Shown: in pieces, positions 45,595 through 58,650 of the stretch
Layout: every line of letters begins with the position of its first letter
Numbering within the stretch: position 1 is the stretch's first letter
DNA from: Hetaerina americana
Taxonomy: Eukaryota; Arthropoda; Insecta; Odonata; Calopterygidae
NCBI GenBank assembly: GCA_022747635.1
Contig: JAKTNV010000117.1
Location: 496,001 to 560,000, forward strand
DNA length: 64,000 nucleotides
Direction of reading: 5' to 3'
Made by a program: the position numbers and the translations under genes
The notes under the pieces: generated by a model
Database searches by the model: none
Told to the model about the DNA's origin: nothing
Seen by the model: only the letters and a program-made list of their open reading frames with translations

Positions 45595-45800
45595 TGTGGA
45601 AGTGGGGGGGGGAAGGGAAGAGGATTAATTGGGAGGGGGGGGTGAGATTTTTTTCGAAGGGGAAAGTTTAGGCTGAATGAAGGGGTGCGGAAGGGGTTGG
45701 AAAATGGATGGAGTCCGAGGGTGCTTGGGGGGTTGGTGCGGGGAAATTTCGATGGGGCGGTCGGGAGGAAATTAGAATGGAACGAAGAATGGACGATTCG
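45595..45800 (+). repeat. G-rich purine patch
   Basis: Two G8-9 runs within 40 bases (about 45604-45612 and 45635-45642) and further GGG runs to about 45760. Confidence 0.6.
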
Positions 45801-46675
45801 TGCTGGGTGGTGGGCAGGAAAGTGGCAAGGGAACAGGGCGAAGTGAAGCTCATGGATTCCTTGGACTCCGAGGAAAATTTAAGTGGAAGTAACAGATGAA
45901 CATTACCTTCATCCCCTCTACCCGAGGGTTAACGAAACCGCATGACCGATTATTTTGAATCCACGCAAACAAATACTCGAGAGACAAATGGGTACTATTT
46001 GATATTGCGTAGGATCTCATTCACGGATATTAATATTTAGAGAAACTTGACACAAAAATGACATAGAAGTCTCGTAATCTATCCATATGAAGGGTCTATG
46101 TTATCTGGAAATATGATTTTACAACCTGAGAAATATATAATACCATCATCAAAGGGTAGTGAATGAGCATCCCCACGGTAATTAGTTATGAAATATCTTT
46201 CCACATACCAGGAAAATCCTTTCATTTTCTTAAATCATGAACCGAATTGCACGAGAAATTAGGTATGAGTGGGATAGATTCTGGAGAATGACGGACGCCA
46301 CCTCACTATTGAACCTGTCATATTAAAATAAATATTCAAGGACCACTGGACTTCAACAAATATTAGGAATGGCTACACTACTAGTGAAATTAGTAACGGA
46401 CGGCAAAGGCGTTAGGAGGGAGTAACCGGTAGAGGCCTTGGTGCACAAGGGAGGACGGAGAGTTCACGGAAGGCAAGGCTACTGAGAGACACCCTAAACG
46501 GGGCTTGCGGAGAAAAGGGATGAAGTGAGGACCTCGGCAAAAAACCAGAGCTTGAGGTGAGTAGGAAAAGGGTTGAACGAGGAAGCAATGGCTTTTTATC
46601 AGAATGACTTCATACGAATCTCCGCGCATGGAGGGAAGATAGGGATTTTGGAGGATGAAAAAGATAAGGACTTTA
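45801..46675. other. unassigned DNA
   Basis: Nothing recognised. Confidence 0.5.
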
Positions 46676-46679
46676 GTGC

Positions 46680-47345
46680 GAAACCATGGGAAAGGAAGGT
46701 TGGCGAGGAAATGGCATGAGGTAGGGGGTAAAGTTTTGATGTGAGAGGGGAAGGAAGAGAGAAGAGCACAGGGAAGCGAGGGTGTGGACGTAAAGGGGGG
46801 GTAGGTTGGTTACAGGGGGTTTTCCATTTCTCGACGGGGGCGAGGAAGGTTGAGTGCTGGCGAGGAGGAGGAATGGTGTAAAGGGAGGGGCACGAGGGGG
46901 AGGGTTTGCAAGAAAGGGGTGTTTGGCGGGAGTGAGAAATGCGTAAAAGTGAGTGAGAGATAGATAGAGAGAGAGAGGGGGGAGGGGCAGGACTAGGGGG
47001 TTTGGCTGGGAAGGAAGGAGAGGTGGAAGGAGCGAGAGAGAGGCGGGTAATTAGAGAGGTATAGAAATATGAGGGGTTTTACGGGGGTGGGTGGTGGAAG
47101 GAAGGGTGGAGACGGAGAACATGGGGGTAGGGGTGTTGGAGTGGGCAGGGAGGAATAGGAGGGGGAGGAAAATGAGGGTAACACGTAGGGGGAGGGAGGA
47201 AAGCGGAAAGACTTGGAGTGAGGATAATGTAGGAGGTGTATGGTGGGGAAGGGAGAAACGGCTTCGAGGGAGGTCGTTATGATTGGGGTAAGGGGTGGAA
47301 AGGAGTAAGGAAATGGGGTTGGGATGGGGGAGAGACGAATGGGGA
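46680..47345 (+). repeat. long purine block
   Basis: About 650 bases with strong A/G bias on the + strand, a short GA array at about 46957-46978 and many GGG runs. Minus-strand P/S/L-rich frames (to 160 codons) are compositional. Confidence 0.7.
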
Positions 47346-50300
47346 GTAATATAACTAATTGGCTCGGGGAGAAGGAAAATTAAAGGAATTGCTCTTTCCA
47401 TTATAAGAGAATGATAGTCTCCGATGACGCCGGCGAGATGATTACTTCGGAAACATATAAAATAATGCCTTCCTCGAGATGCTCGTACCCAGAGTTCTAA
47501 TTTAAAAGGGTTGAAAACATAAGTTTTCCCCATACACGAAACTCACAGTTTTAACGATCAAATGTAAGACGAAATATAATCTGGGTTTTTTAGAGATTTC
47601 AATAAAAATATAAATGATTTGCGCGGGGATGAAATGGAATGAAGTTTTTTTTGGGTCTCTCCTCGCTCTTTTCCTCGGGTAAATCAATGCACTCACCTCT
47701 AAAGATTACAAGACTTCTGTCAAGAGCAGGTTCACCTTGGGCGCAATCTCCAATCTCAATAACTAATTTACGAAATAACAATGCGAGCGCCAGCACGTCA
47801 TATCATAGCTGTGTAAACACTTTATTTGCATGAGGGGGGCGAAATGCTGAGTTGGCGGAGAGAAAACACATCGATAGTCGATCGCCAAAAGGCATGTTTT
47901 CTCTATTCAGAAACCTCACTCGACCGTAATTGCGAATGCGGTGGAGAAAAATACTTACGAACGAACTCGGTTTCTAAAGAACAAAAATCGCGTCAACTAA
48001 ATTGCACTCGCGCTTCAACGGATTCACATGTCAAATTGTACGACCATGCTGATTTGAATCAACCAACCTTTGACAGGGCGTCTTCCCGCTAACGGGGAAG
48101 AGCAATACAAGGTTTTTAACTGAGTGCCTAAAACAACCGATGGAATTGCCCCATATAATTGAATTCATCGTCCCCCATTACTGATCCCATCTAAATGTAT
48201 ATGGGCGACAACAATTACAAAGGCCAATTATAAATGGAAATTATGGAATACTGATCAAAGTCAAACATTGGCACATTAAGCATTCGCAGAGACAACGGAT
48301 AGCAAGCGTAAACATCAGCCCGGGGAGAAAAATGCCTACGAGAAGAGTCTCAATTTGAATTTGAACTTATGTTGTTATCAATGCGAATAAAACTACGCTA
48401 GCATTAACAGCGAGCCAAACGATTACTTTGTCAATCATTGAACTTTATCACAAACAAATGCACCTACATCAATCAACTCTCTCCGGTAAAACGCCATGAA
48501 ATAGAAAAACTATAAGCAAAACTTTCAACAGCTAGTTCATTTTTCAACAGGGAGCAATACTTATATTTCAAAAGAAACTAAATTAATGCCATTTAGTTTA
48601 TGAACCTCAAAGTCCCTGGTGCTATGCAGGAATATTAAATTTAGAATCAGCAAGCAAATGCCAAAGCCTATAGCCTCACTGCCTGATTTTCGACTTAACT
48701 CGTACGACAGCATCAGTCTAAGACGCTCTTGGGAGCTTTAGATCACGCAACCGATTTATTTTGAAGTTACTTGCGAAATGATTCACCCAGTCATTTCGCA
48801 AGGGCGCTTTCCAATGCACGTCGGCGTTTTCGTAAAGGTTCTGAGCGAACCCGGCACCACCGAGTTTGTTTTGGCAGCCGCTTACAAAGAAAATGCCTTA
48901 GAAATAAACTCGGATCTCTAGAAGGGTACCGAGAGATATGAAAAAGGCACAAGACCCAAAGGAATACTAAGCAAAGTGCCACGCTGATGTATGGCGGCTC
49001 CTCGATCAACGACTTCATACGTACCAAAACACATGCGCGAGGAAAAATAAGTTATATCCCCTCAGAACCATGCCCTCGCCACAGGAATCTAAACTACGGC
49101 ACTGACGTATCAACCTATACGATAAACAGTGTTTTCCCGTGTGTGTGACCTAAATAAAATGAAGGATTAGCATGGTGCTTAACAGAGTATGAAATGATTG
49201 CTTCATTGTGCATTTTTAAAAAGGAAACAAATAATGAATTTTCGGCACCACGCGGCAAAGCATTTTAAAGTTTCATATTTTCTCATTCGTTGTTTTTACC
49301 ATCCTAATAGAGTTCTAAACACTTGTATTTATATTCCTTTTTCCCTTCAATAGTTCCACTTGCTTAAAACATTATCTCCTGGAGGATTTTTAGAAATTAA
49401 AAAAAAACTCAAGTATGATCGTAAAAATCAGGGAGGGTTTTATTTGTACAAGAGGGATAAGGACTCAATCCACTTCGCAAAACGGCTCAAACCAAATATA
49501 ATAGTACGAACGTCCCTGACTGATGCATCTGTGGCTACACAATCGCCATTCCACATTTCATCACTAAGTATTGGGCCAATTAGAAGCATAGTTGAGGTCT
49601 TTATCGCAATGAACACGAAAGTCCTCACTATACTTTCCATAATTAAATTAGTACACTAGTTTATGGATATGATAAAAATTTCAAGTACTTGCTATCCATT
49701 ACTTCAGAATTTAGAAGCTGATAATGCACATCACACGTTATATAAAGGGTTTTGACTAGTATTAATTGATTGGTTTCAAATATTTTATTTAAAGAAATGA
49801 AATATCACTGTCGCCAAAAACTATACACTCCGAATAGAAGGTAAAAGATCGCTCGCCCAAAAATAAATACAACATTTAGCATAAACAGAAACATTCTTAA
49901 AATATTAAGTAAAATGAACAAAGAAATAAAAATATTTATAATAGAGTAATTATAACTTTAAGTTTTAAAACGCCGAGCAAGGAGATTTGGTTCTCGTTAA
50001 ATAAGCAAATTCTAATGATCTTTTTCATATCTGAAGCCAGTATCCATATCAATGATGGCGATGACCTCATAATGTCATTGCGGTCCTAACCACTCAATTT
50101 GTGTCTGAAATGTTCATAAATAAAGGAAACTATACATTCAATACAAGACATGCATCTAAATTAATACGTCCTCATTATTTTCCTTGATTTCATTAGAAGT
50201 GTCACTCCAGCAGATATGAGCGAGCGATATAACGCATAATTTCACCCAAGATCTCTGGAGATGTTATATCAGGCTTGGTGACCAGAAACGCACGTTTGCA

Positions 50301-50735
50301 TCTAAATTATTCTATTTTACATAGCATTGTAAGAAAGTCGCATTCAAGAAAACTCTTTTCATGCAGCATATCAAATAAAAGGAAGGGCTGCTGAATCAGC
50401 AGGTCTTCAGCAATGCTGATACACAACTTTCGGCCGAATATATGGGGAGCACTGATGCACCATTGGTGATACGCGACAGACGGACACCGAGCGAGATTGA
50501 AATTCTGAGAATTCATTCTGGCACAGCTAGTTTACAGCGGGAGAAAGTGGGAGGAGAAACGTGAGAACAAGACCGAAAATAAGACACCGTCTAGGGTGAG
50601 ATATTGGTTGGTGGGAAGGACGAAGGGATTTCCTTTACCATGTGAACACATGGAGCAGACGGAGGGTGGTATTGTAGAGTAAGAATCTCTCTCAGGGCCA
50701 AAGAGAGACGTATTCTATTTGTTTCAAAAGCATTG
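47346..50735. other. AT-rich unassigned DNA
   Basis: No gene is recognised. A perfect 12-bp inverted repeat CTTGCGAAATGA / TCATTTCGCAAG with a 9-base spacer lies at 48770-48802. Frames at 49360-49659 (+) and 50307-50516 (-) have ordinary composition but no known family. Confidence 0.5.
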
Positions 50736-50739
50736 CGGG

Positions 50740-51090
50740 GTTGAGGAACGGGGTGAATAGTTTGTGGAGATGGTCCGTGGGCGGTAAAGGAGTGTGGGAT
50801 GACGGGGTTAGAGAGAGGGTGTGGGGGGAGAGTTTAGAGAATGGGGTGAGCCAACTTGAGGGTGGCAGGGTAGGGGGGAAAAGAAGTCAGAGGGTGTGGG
50901 GGGAGAGTTTTAACAGGAGCGAAGTGAAAGGGGTTAGAAGTTTGACGTGGATAGAGGGTTGGATAGCAAAGGAGGGTTGAAGGTGGAGAGGAGGCAGGTC
51001 TTTGGGAAAGCATCGACGTCCGGGGATGGGAAGTGGGCGGGAGAGGGGTCGCTCTAAAACGGGGAGGTAAGGTTTCGAAGGAGAGACAGT
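50740..51090 (+). repeat. G-rich purine block with a 22-bp direct repeat
   Basis: The block is purine-rich. AGAGGGTGTGGGGGGAGAG plus TTT occurs identically at 50814-50835 and 50889-50910, 75 bases apart, suggesting a local duplication or slippage. Confidence 0.7.
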
Positions 51091-51164
51091 TAAGAGGGGC
51101 GGCTCTTGGGTTGGGTCGATATTTTATGTTAATTATGCCGAGAATCATTGATCGGCAAGTACAA

Positions 51165-51420
51165 TAGACCTCCCTTCTGCCGCCATCGCCCTTCCCATAA
51201 TTCCATCTGCTTCCCTCCCTTCCAACTCATCCTCCTCCGCCCATTATCTTCCTCCGCCATCCTCCTCCCACATACTATATACCTCACCCGCTGCCATCAT
51301 CTCCTCCTCCGCTGTACGCACGGCACACACCGACCGCTTTATTCCTCGTCTCGTCTCACTTCCCCCCTCCTCCCGCCCCCGCACCCCGGGCACACCTCCC
51401 CGCTTTTAATGCTTTGTTCT
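51165..51420 (+). repeat. pyrimidine block
   Basis: C/T-rich DNA with opposite polarity to the previous block. A 158-codon frame on the + strand is P/S/L-rich and compositional. Confidence 0.6.
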
Positions 51421-52260
51421 CCGCGATGGTTTCCTACGCGGTCGCGGATCGCGCCACCGTCGGAATTTCGTGAGTCTTCTCCACTCCCTTGTAAACCAAC
51501 CCCCAATCCCCCCACCGCCTCAACGCTCCTACCGCCAGATTCCCTCCTTTCTCCCCGCCGTCAGACCCGCGTGAAGCGGATTCCGAGTGTTTCTGGTCTG
51601 GCCCGGGATGAATGCGGCTTTTGAGACTTAATTTCGCACAGTAAAACGGGATTATGGCTGCTTATCGCTCGGCGCAAAACAAAATGGCTGCGTTGAAAAC
51701 GCCCTTAAGAGGAGAAGATAAAGAGTGGGGTTCCCCGGTAATGTGCTCGACGTCATGCGAGAGAAATCCTCAGAGCTGCTGTTGGGCGCAGGAGGCGATC
51801 AGGTTTTGAATATGGCGCGATTGAGCTCAGTCGTCATTTACAAAAACTATACATGTATATGCATGTGTGTATGCGTGTGTGTTTGTGTGAGCGAAGTGGA
51901 AGTATGCAGATTACGGACAACACACTCTCCGAATATCGGTAAAAATGCTTAAGTACCCATCTAAAACAACTCCCGAAAGTGAAACCATGAAGTTTTTTTG
52001 GCACGAAAGGAGATGGACGAACTCAACTTCATTTCTTAAATTAAGCAGCAATGAATGTACCACTGCACGAAAGAATGTCACTCGTAATTCAGTGATATTA
52101 TAAACTAATTCTCATTATGGTCGGTTAAAGTTTGTTGTCCATCTCCTAAAACCTAAACAATAAACGTTTTTTTTTCGGCGAACATAAAATTTGATAAATT
52201 CCAAGAAACTGCGGGATATGCCGCATCAGTAACTTTTAACGTAGTCATTCGCTAATATGC
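51421..52260. other. unassigned DNA
   Basis: GC-mixed to about 51720, then AT-rich with a short GT stretch near 51862-51890. No gene is recognised. Confidence 0.5.
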
Positions 52261-52450
52261 ATTTCAATGCAACAATTTAAGAGTAACAAAATCATTCGCC
52301 TCGACCGGGATTCGAACCCTCGATGTCCGGAGTGCTTTAGCCAGTTAAGCTATCGAGGCGTCCTCTTAAACTCGGCCGGACATCGAGGGATCCGGGTTCG
52401 ATTTCCAGTCAAGGCGAATGATTATCTAACTCAAATTGTTACATTCAAAT
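52261..52450. mobile_element. inverted pair of tRNA-derived repeats
   Basis: Arms at about 52261-52335 and 52373-52450 are inverted copies, diverged at several positions and small indels. Each carries CCGGACATCGAGGG, a T-arm-like segment and GGCGAATGATT followed by an AATTGTT-type end. The left copy (minus strand) keeps most of a tRNA (52298-52359). The right copy (+ strand) keeps only the part from the anticodon arm to the 3' end. Combined, they suggest a tRNA-derived SINE family ending in AAATTGTTGCATT. Confidence 0.75.
52298..52359 (-). tRNA. truncated tRNA-like sequence in the inverted repeat
   Basis: 62 nt on the minus strand. There is a perfect 7-bp acceptor GCCTCGA/TCGAGGC, a D stem GCTT/AAGC and B-box GGTTCGAATCC (consensus). 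The anticodon/variable region is about 10 bases short compared with a normal tRNA. The partner arm retains GGATCCGGGTTCG where this copy has GGGTTCG, which accounts for part of the loss. It is a SINE or pseudo-tRNA, not a functional gene. Its acceptor and D-arm resemble the module of element E (CCTCGATAGCT). Confidence 0.65.
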
Positions 52451-53390
52451 AAAATTTGATATTAGAACAGGAAGCTCGGGTGTTAACGGGGGTACAGTCT
52501 AAAGACATAAAAGTAATGCGACGTTTGAATATTTGATAGCTGGATACCCTCCATCGGGTCGAATGGGTAACAGCATTCGTCGCCTTCAAAAAGTTATTTC
52601 ATATCCTCGAATACATCGGTCCTTTCTCCAAACACTTATGACAATTGTTCCGACTGTATTTAGACATTTTTTCATCTACAAAAAAGCAGCATAAGTGTTC
52701 AGAAATATCTCATTTATTTTTGTTTTGGTTCACTAAATGATAATTAATTAAACTCCAAAAGTAATAAAACTCGGACGTGCTACGCACGATGTAAGAAACT
52801 CACTGAGTGCTTGGTAAGGTGCGGCCATTCCAATTATTCGGCCGGCTCTTGATTAAGATGCATGCTGGGAGTAAGTACAATGCGCCTGATAGGCGACGTT
52901 TGTGAAGCAATGCCCTCAATGCCAACAGCAAATATTAATTTGGAAGTCATTACACTTAACTCGAGAGCTTCCTCCTTTTCGTCCCAAGGAAGTTCTCTCA
53001 CATTGCCCGTAGGAAACCATTATTGTGAATTCGACGAAATAATACACACTTTTCGGTCCCGTTATGCCAAACTCCATCATTAAGACAAAGGTTTTATGCC
53101 CAATCCTATCCAAACAAGACGTACCTCCAACATCATATAGTATTACCCCTAAGAGCTCATTCCGGATCCCAGATCATGGACCACGCTTACAAGAGCATCT
53201 CCCCTATCCAAATTCTACCATCGTCACGAGACCGCCCACGGTTTTCCATTAACCGACATAAAAATTGCCGGAAATCAAAACTACATCATAATCTCCCGAC
53301 CAACCATTTCGTCCTCCTCCCTCCATGTCCCATTCTACACGAAAAACCTATTAAAAAACTCCCAAGTAAATTGTCCCACCTCCTAGGACC
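52451..53390. other. AT-rich unassigned DNA
   Basis: Nothing recognised. Confidence 0.5.
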
Positions 53391-54070
53391 CACTCCCTCC
53401 ATGACCACCTCCTCGAATTCATACCTCATTCCCTTCCATGGCTCCCCCTTGCCGCCCCCTCCACCATCCCCCGTCCCCTTCGCCCGATAAACTCTTTGTA
53501 CCCTTCCCACAACACAAAAAAACCCTTCGTCCTCCTCCTCTCTCCCGCCTGCAGAGTTTTTTGGGATGAAAAAAATGTATATACATATATTCCCACTCCC
53601 CGGCCCCGACCACGTCACCATCGCACAGCCACCACTTCTCCATTCTCCCGAACCAAGGCATTGTTTTTGGGAAGCCGGTGTTGGTGGGTTTGGGGGAGGG
53701 GAGAGCACGAGGGGATTGAGAGATCTCTCTCCCGCTCCGAGGGGCCTAATTTCGCCACTTAAAGAAATAAGACAAAATAGCTGCTACTCCCACTCTCGTC
53801 AAAATTTGCCCCTCCACCAAATTCCCTCTTCCCCAGTCGCTCCCCAGCTTCGCCTCTCTCTCTTCCGTTTTTCGGATATCTTTTGTTTTTTTAAAGACTC
53901 CTCCCCACTCTCTCTCTCTCTGGTATTCCCCACAAGTCGCTCTGCCCCACAAAACCAACCCACCACTCCTTGTCTGAAATTCTTTTAAAGCCTTCAGTCC
54001 CCTAATCTCAACGCCCCCAACCAGGAAAGACACTTCCCCCGCCTCCAGATTCCTTCCTCTCCTCTCCCAC
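53391..54070 (+). repeat. pyrimidine-rich region with a purine island
   Basis: C/T-rich at about 53390-53560 and 53800-54060, with a short G-rich interval at 53680-53715. Overlapping frames of up to 140 codons on both strands are compositional. Confidence 0.55.
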
Positions 54071-55030
54071 TCCCGAGGACACTAAGCGAAAGAAATCCGA
54101 AGAAAGGGGATCGGCCGTTTCGGGGAGCGGAAGCCCGTGTCCATAATACGCTCGTCTTAAGGGCGCTAAATATGATTCCCGCAAGAAGAAATAACAGCAC
54201 GACTCCAATCCAATCACTAAGCCAATCCCCACTCACTACTCTCAGTCTTACACTCGGATATCTTCCTCGTTTTGAAGGTCGAACTCCGACTATACCATGA
54301 AATCAGGCGGAAATTTTACACCTTGAATAGGTATATTATGAAATTGTTGTTTTAACGCCTGATTCTCAGAGTAAAATAATGAGGGAATCGAATCATTTAA
54401 GATTAGTAATGGTTTGGTATGAAAACAAAACCGCCAAGCCGGATCACCATTTCTTACTGTGAAAAGTTTACTTCTATATAAACCAGAATCGCAGTCTCCA
54501 TTTTCAAGGGGAAATTTTTATGATGAATTAAAAAACGGCGATATTCGTAGGCAACGTCGGTTTAGCTAGCTTAATTATCTAGAAAATCTCCAACATAACT
54601 GCTACATCTCCCAAAATCATGGACGAATGTATATTTAATTGGATTATAAGTTTAAACATTTCTTAATCTAAGAAAATTAATATAGAGAATGATATATCAC
54701 AGAACAGACCTCTTATGGAATAATAAACAGAACATTCCATAAGATATATGGGAAGATACGAACACGTCAGAAAAACCAAAGGCGTATATGTCACACTCAT
54801 TACACAAGGAAGGAAGAACGCCTTTAAGAGACTGCAGTACATTTATGCAGTACAGCGGGCGAGGCACTAGGGATAATAATCCCACGGATGAATAAGGGAG
54901 ACGTTCGAGTTGATTAAAACATATAGTTCCTCCCTCCTTGCAAAATGAGCGTCCAATTGCGACGGCGGCGGCGCCTCTGGCATGAAGTGGACGCATTAAG
55001 GCCTTTTAATGCTTTCAAAAGGGAGGAGCG
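54071..55030. other. unassigned DNA
   Basis: Nothing recognised. Confidence 0.5.
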
Positions 55031-55330
55031 TGGGTAAGGAAAGAAGAAGCCTTTCATCTTACACACTCCATCTACCTCACGGCGCCTCCAAGATCACTCT
55101 AGGAGACGCGACAGGGCGGAGTGCTCGACTCCCTCCTCCTCGCCGTCCACCCGCGCCGCTCGGGGAACTCGGGCGAAGCGCCGCGATGCGCCGACGCCAC
55201 TCGGCCAGACAACCCGCAGCCGCCCGTCACCTCGGCACGGCTGCTGTAGTCCAACCAAACGACCTCCCCCGGCCTTCCGGGCCACTTCCAATTCACTCCA
55301 AACGACCACTTCCGGGCCTTCACTCAAAAA
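55031..55330. other. CpG-rich patch
   Basis: Dense CpGs from about 55100 to 55320, with GCGCCG-type clusters. It may be an unmethylated regulatory region. Overlapping frames on both strands are R/P/A-rich with no known domain, and no promoter elements can be assigned. Confidence 0.35.
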
Positions 55331-58074
55331 ACTACCACCAAGCCGTCATTCACATTCCACCCCCTCTCTTCCCTTTCCAGTTCATTTTGCAACTCGAGAG
55401 TAATGTTTTTTGTACAGAGCTAATAGGAACCAAACGTGGAAGGAAGTCGATCGAGTCCATAATAGTCAAAGAAAGGATGGAATTTATGATTGAAAGACCA
55501 CCGCTTAAATAAAAGGAAACGGCCCTAAAAAAAGCAAGAACGTACCTACCGAGTCAAAACACTTGAATGGAACTTGATCGTGCATGCAAAATTGGGAAGG
55601 TGAACAGAAGAAAAACGGAATATTTCAGAGCGTGGTCCTGATAAAGATTAATGGACATACGGTGTACGGATAAAAAGAGGACGTTTACATAAAATAGAAG
55701 ACAATCCCCGGCGGAAAGGAGAAACGAACGAACTGCAATTGGGCATCATGACGTCAGAGGGAACTTTACAAGAGAAATACTAAGGGGCCTATACCTACTC
55801 ATGGAATATTAAGTCGGGCATATAAATAAAAGGTGAACTATCGTGGATCAAATGAACAAATATTGACAAGGGTACAATTGAGGGCTACAGCTGCGAAAAT
55901 TTGAATTGAAAAGATTCAAAATCCGACTGATTTTTGAATGGTTGATTCATCCAGCAGTAAAAAATATACAGCGGTTCGAAAAATATAAAAAAATCTGAAA
56001 CTGTAATCAACGAAATATCTGTTTCGGAAAAAGCATATAAAAATAAAGCATTTTCAATAAAAAAATGAAATTTCAAATTTTGTTAAATGAGCTGAACTAG
56101 ATCCATAGTTTCTAATTCATTCATTTCGCAATATCTTCAATCGATAAAATTGGAATATCTCAGACGCTTCGTCACAATAATTAAAAATAGGGATTTTAAA
56201 TAAGATAAAAGCAGGTTTCACTTAATCGATACCCTTGAAAACTACAACTACTTTTGGATATAGAGTAGGTAATTACACAACCAAGGACCATTGTCCTCAT
56301 CGCAGGTTTTGAATGAAAGTACTCGTAGGTCATAAAGAAATGATAAGATACAGAAAATATTAACATTAAAATTATTTCGGAACTCTCAAGTAAAAAGCAA
56401 TACGTGGTCGATACTTTAAGTGCGAGATAAAAATATTAATTTCGGTAAAATGTAACCAGAATAACGGTAATGGTACCCTCACACTAGCCCTTTAACTCTA
56501 TCGCTCTCACCATTATCGCTAATTAGTTTCGAGAGCATTGTTCCTTACATGGCGCCAAGAAAAAATCCAGCATTCAATCGACATTATCACCGAGCATGTA
56601 TATGCTAGGATTAGAACAGAAGCGGGGAGCAGAGGATACGGCGGTGTTGAGGTCGTCTTAACTAAAGGAGGGGTGGTTGGAGGGAGGAAAGGGTTTCCGA
56701 GGTGTGGCACAGGTGCGGTTGCGGCGGTCGGAAGAAATCTCTGCGGAGCGCGGCGTGAGAAGTGCCGCAGGGACGGAGGGAGTCGAAGGCGTCGGATAAT
56801 GCCGTCCGACTCACGAGCAGTGCTCGGAATGGATTATTTGGCCGAATTGCTGATTCCCCACAAGATCCGTCGCGTCGGTCGGAGACGTCTGAGAGTTCAC
56901 CGTCATCGGACCGTGAGCTGGGCTCGGTATCACTCGAGAGACGACAGGCGCGGCGAGATCTAAGCCGTCTCCTACTGGTTGGAGTACGAATGCCTCAACG
57001 ATAATATTTAATTATCAAGCGACCTCAGTCGTCCCTTCATCTGCATCGCAGATCACACCAGAGCAAATAAGGGAAAATAAAATTTGAAACACACTGATGT
57101 ACCTGAGACGAGAAAAGAGAAGCGAAAAGGAGTCTAAAAGTCACGTAAGAATGACAGGAGACATCTTTCGGTTTTGTTAACTTTGTGCTCGGTTGTGTTG
57201 CTTATTAAAGAATCCAATGCTTGTAATCTATTTAGCTGGCCACTACGACGCATTAGTATGATTAAACATCGCATACTGGATCTGCATGATTAGTAAATAG
57301 CAATGGATGTAAATAAACTTGATTGAGATTAAACATTTCATGCCTTATGGCTACAACTGAGGTGCTCTAAATCCTTCATTAATATGTACACGTAATTTGG
57401 AATGCAAATAAAGTTAAGGACAGAACGCATTGAAATCGCCTAGATAAATCCTTTGGAAATTCCAGATAAAATAACAACCAGAATATATACGGATCTAAAC
57501 TGTGATCATCACAAGCTACAAAAATATTGTGGAAAAATTATCTACATGACGCTACATTGTAGTATTATTTTTTAGGACGGCAATCAAAATCTGTAACCTG
57601 CAGGATTCGGTATATCATAAAACGAAGGGACTGAATTAAACAAAATAAAAAAAGTCAAGGGAAGTAGATTTACCTCCCATGGCAAGGAAAGAGGTGAGAT
57701 CGGAGTATTTTAATGGTCGCTTACGCATATACCTACACGTTGGGAAACAAAATCTAACACCGACACCGAGACGGATCAAAAATATCACACTTAAGTACAA
57801 ATCGATAAAAAAATCCCGCACCATGAGCTCCACACAAGAGGCGAAATAAATCTTGGCGATCATCGAAGGCTTCCTTGCGATACAAAAATCGCAGATGGAG
57901 GGAGGGTGGGATGAAAACCGAAAAACAAAACACGCTCAGCAGAAGGGTTTCGCGTATTTTTTTCCCTCGGCTGCTGGAGGGAAACCTCCGAAAAATGGGT
58001 ACTAACCGCAAAGTTGGGGAGAGGAGTTGGATGAAGTAAGCGCGCATTCGAAGAGTCTTTCGAATGGAAAAGGA
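55331..58074. other. mostly AT-rich unassigned DNA; CpG-rich stretch 56630-56960
   Basis: No gene is recognised. The CpG-rich stretch contains a 141-codon + strand frame that is Arg/Gly-rich without known motifs. Confidence 0.45.
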
Positions 58075-58650
58075 TTACGCCTTTGATAGGGTTTGAAAAA
58101 AGATGTGTGTGTGTGAATGTGAGGGTGTGAATGTGTGTGCGAGTGCACTGGGAATAAGTTGGGGGCGGCGGAATGGAAGGTGGCGGCGTTTTGATGGGCG
58201 AGGGGAGAGGGAAGAAGCGAGAGGAAAAAGTTCAGCCTCCTTTTTTACATGCACATTTTTTATATTTCCAGTCTTATATATTTTTTTCAAAGTTTCCTTT
58301 TTTTATATATAACCAGGGCTGGCTGGGGGATGGGTGCTTACGGGAGAGGGGATAGGGAAGGCTTCGGTGGTTAGGGCGAGGTGGGACGTGGAAGTGGTGA
58401 AGGAGTAGGGTTGAAGGGGCGAAATTAAAAAGCCAGCGAGTTAAAAAGCAGAGAACGGGGTGGTGGCGGCGTAGTGGCGGGTAGAAGGAGGAGAAATGCG
58501 AGAAGGAGGCGAAGGCGGCGTCGAGAAGGGGTTTGGGAGGAGACGCGTGGATTTGGATCCCAGGGAGGAGACGAAGGGTCGAGGGGGTGGGAGGCGGGAC
58601 GACGGATGGAGAGAGAGAGCATGAGGGGAGAAATAAAATGGGGAAAAATA
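58075..58650 (+). repeat. GT stretch followed by purine block
   Basis: A GT-rich stretch at about 58103-58142 precedes a purine-rich block (58170-58240 and 58320-58640). Overlapping frames on both strands (to 182 codons) are compositional. Confidence 0.6.

Noticed and set aside
47999..48010. AAATTGCACTCG resembles the 5' end of miR-92 family microRNAs
   Set aside because: Only about 11 bases match, and the upstream sequence offers no complementary arm, so there is no precursor hairpin.
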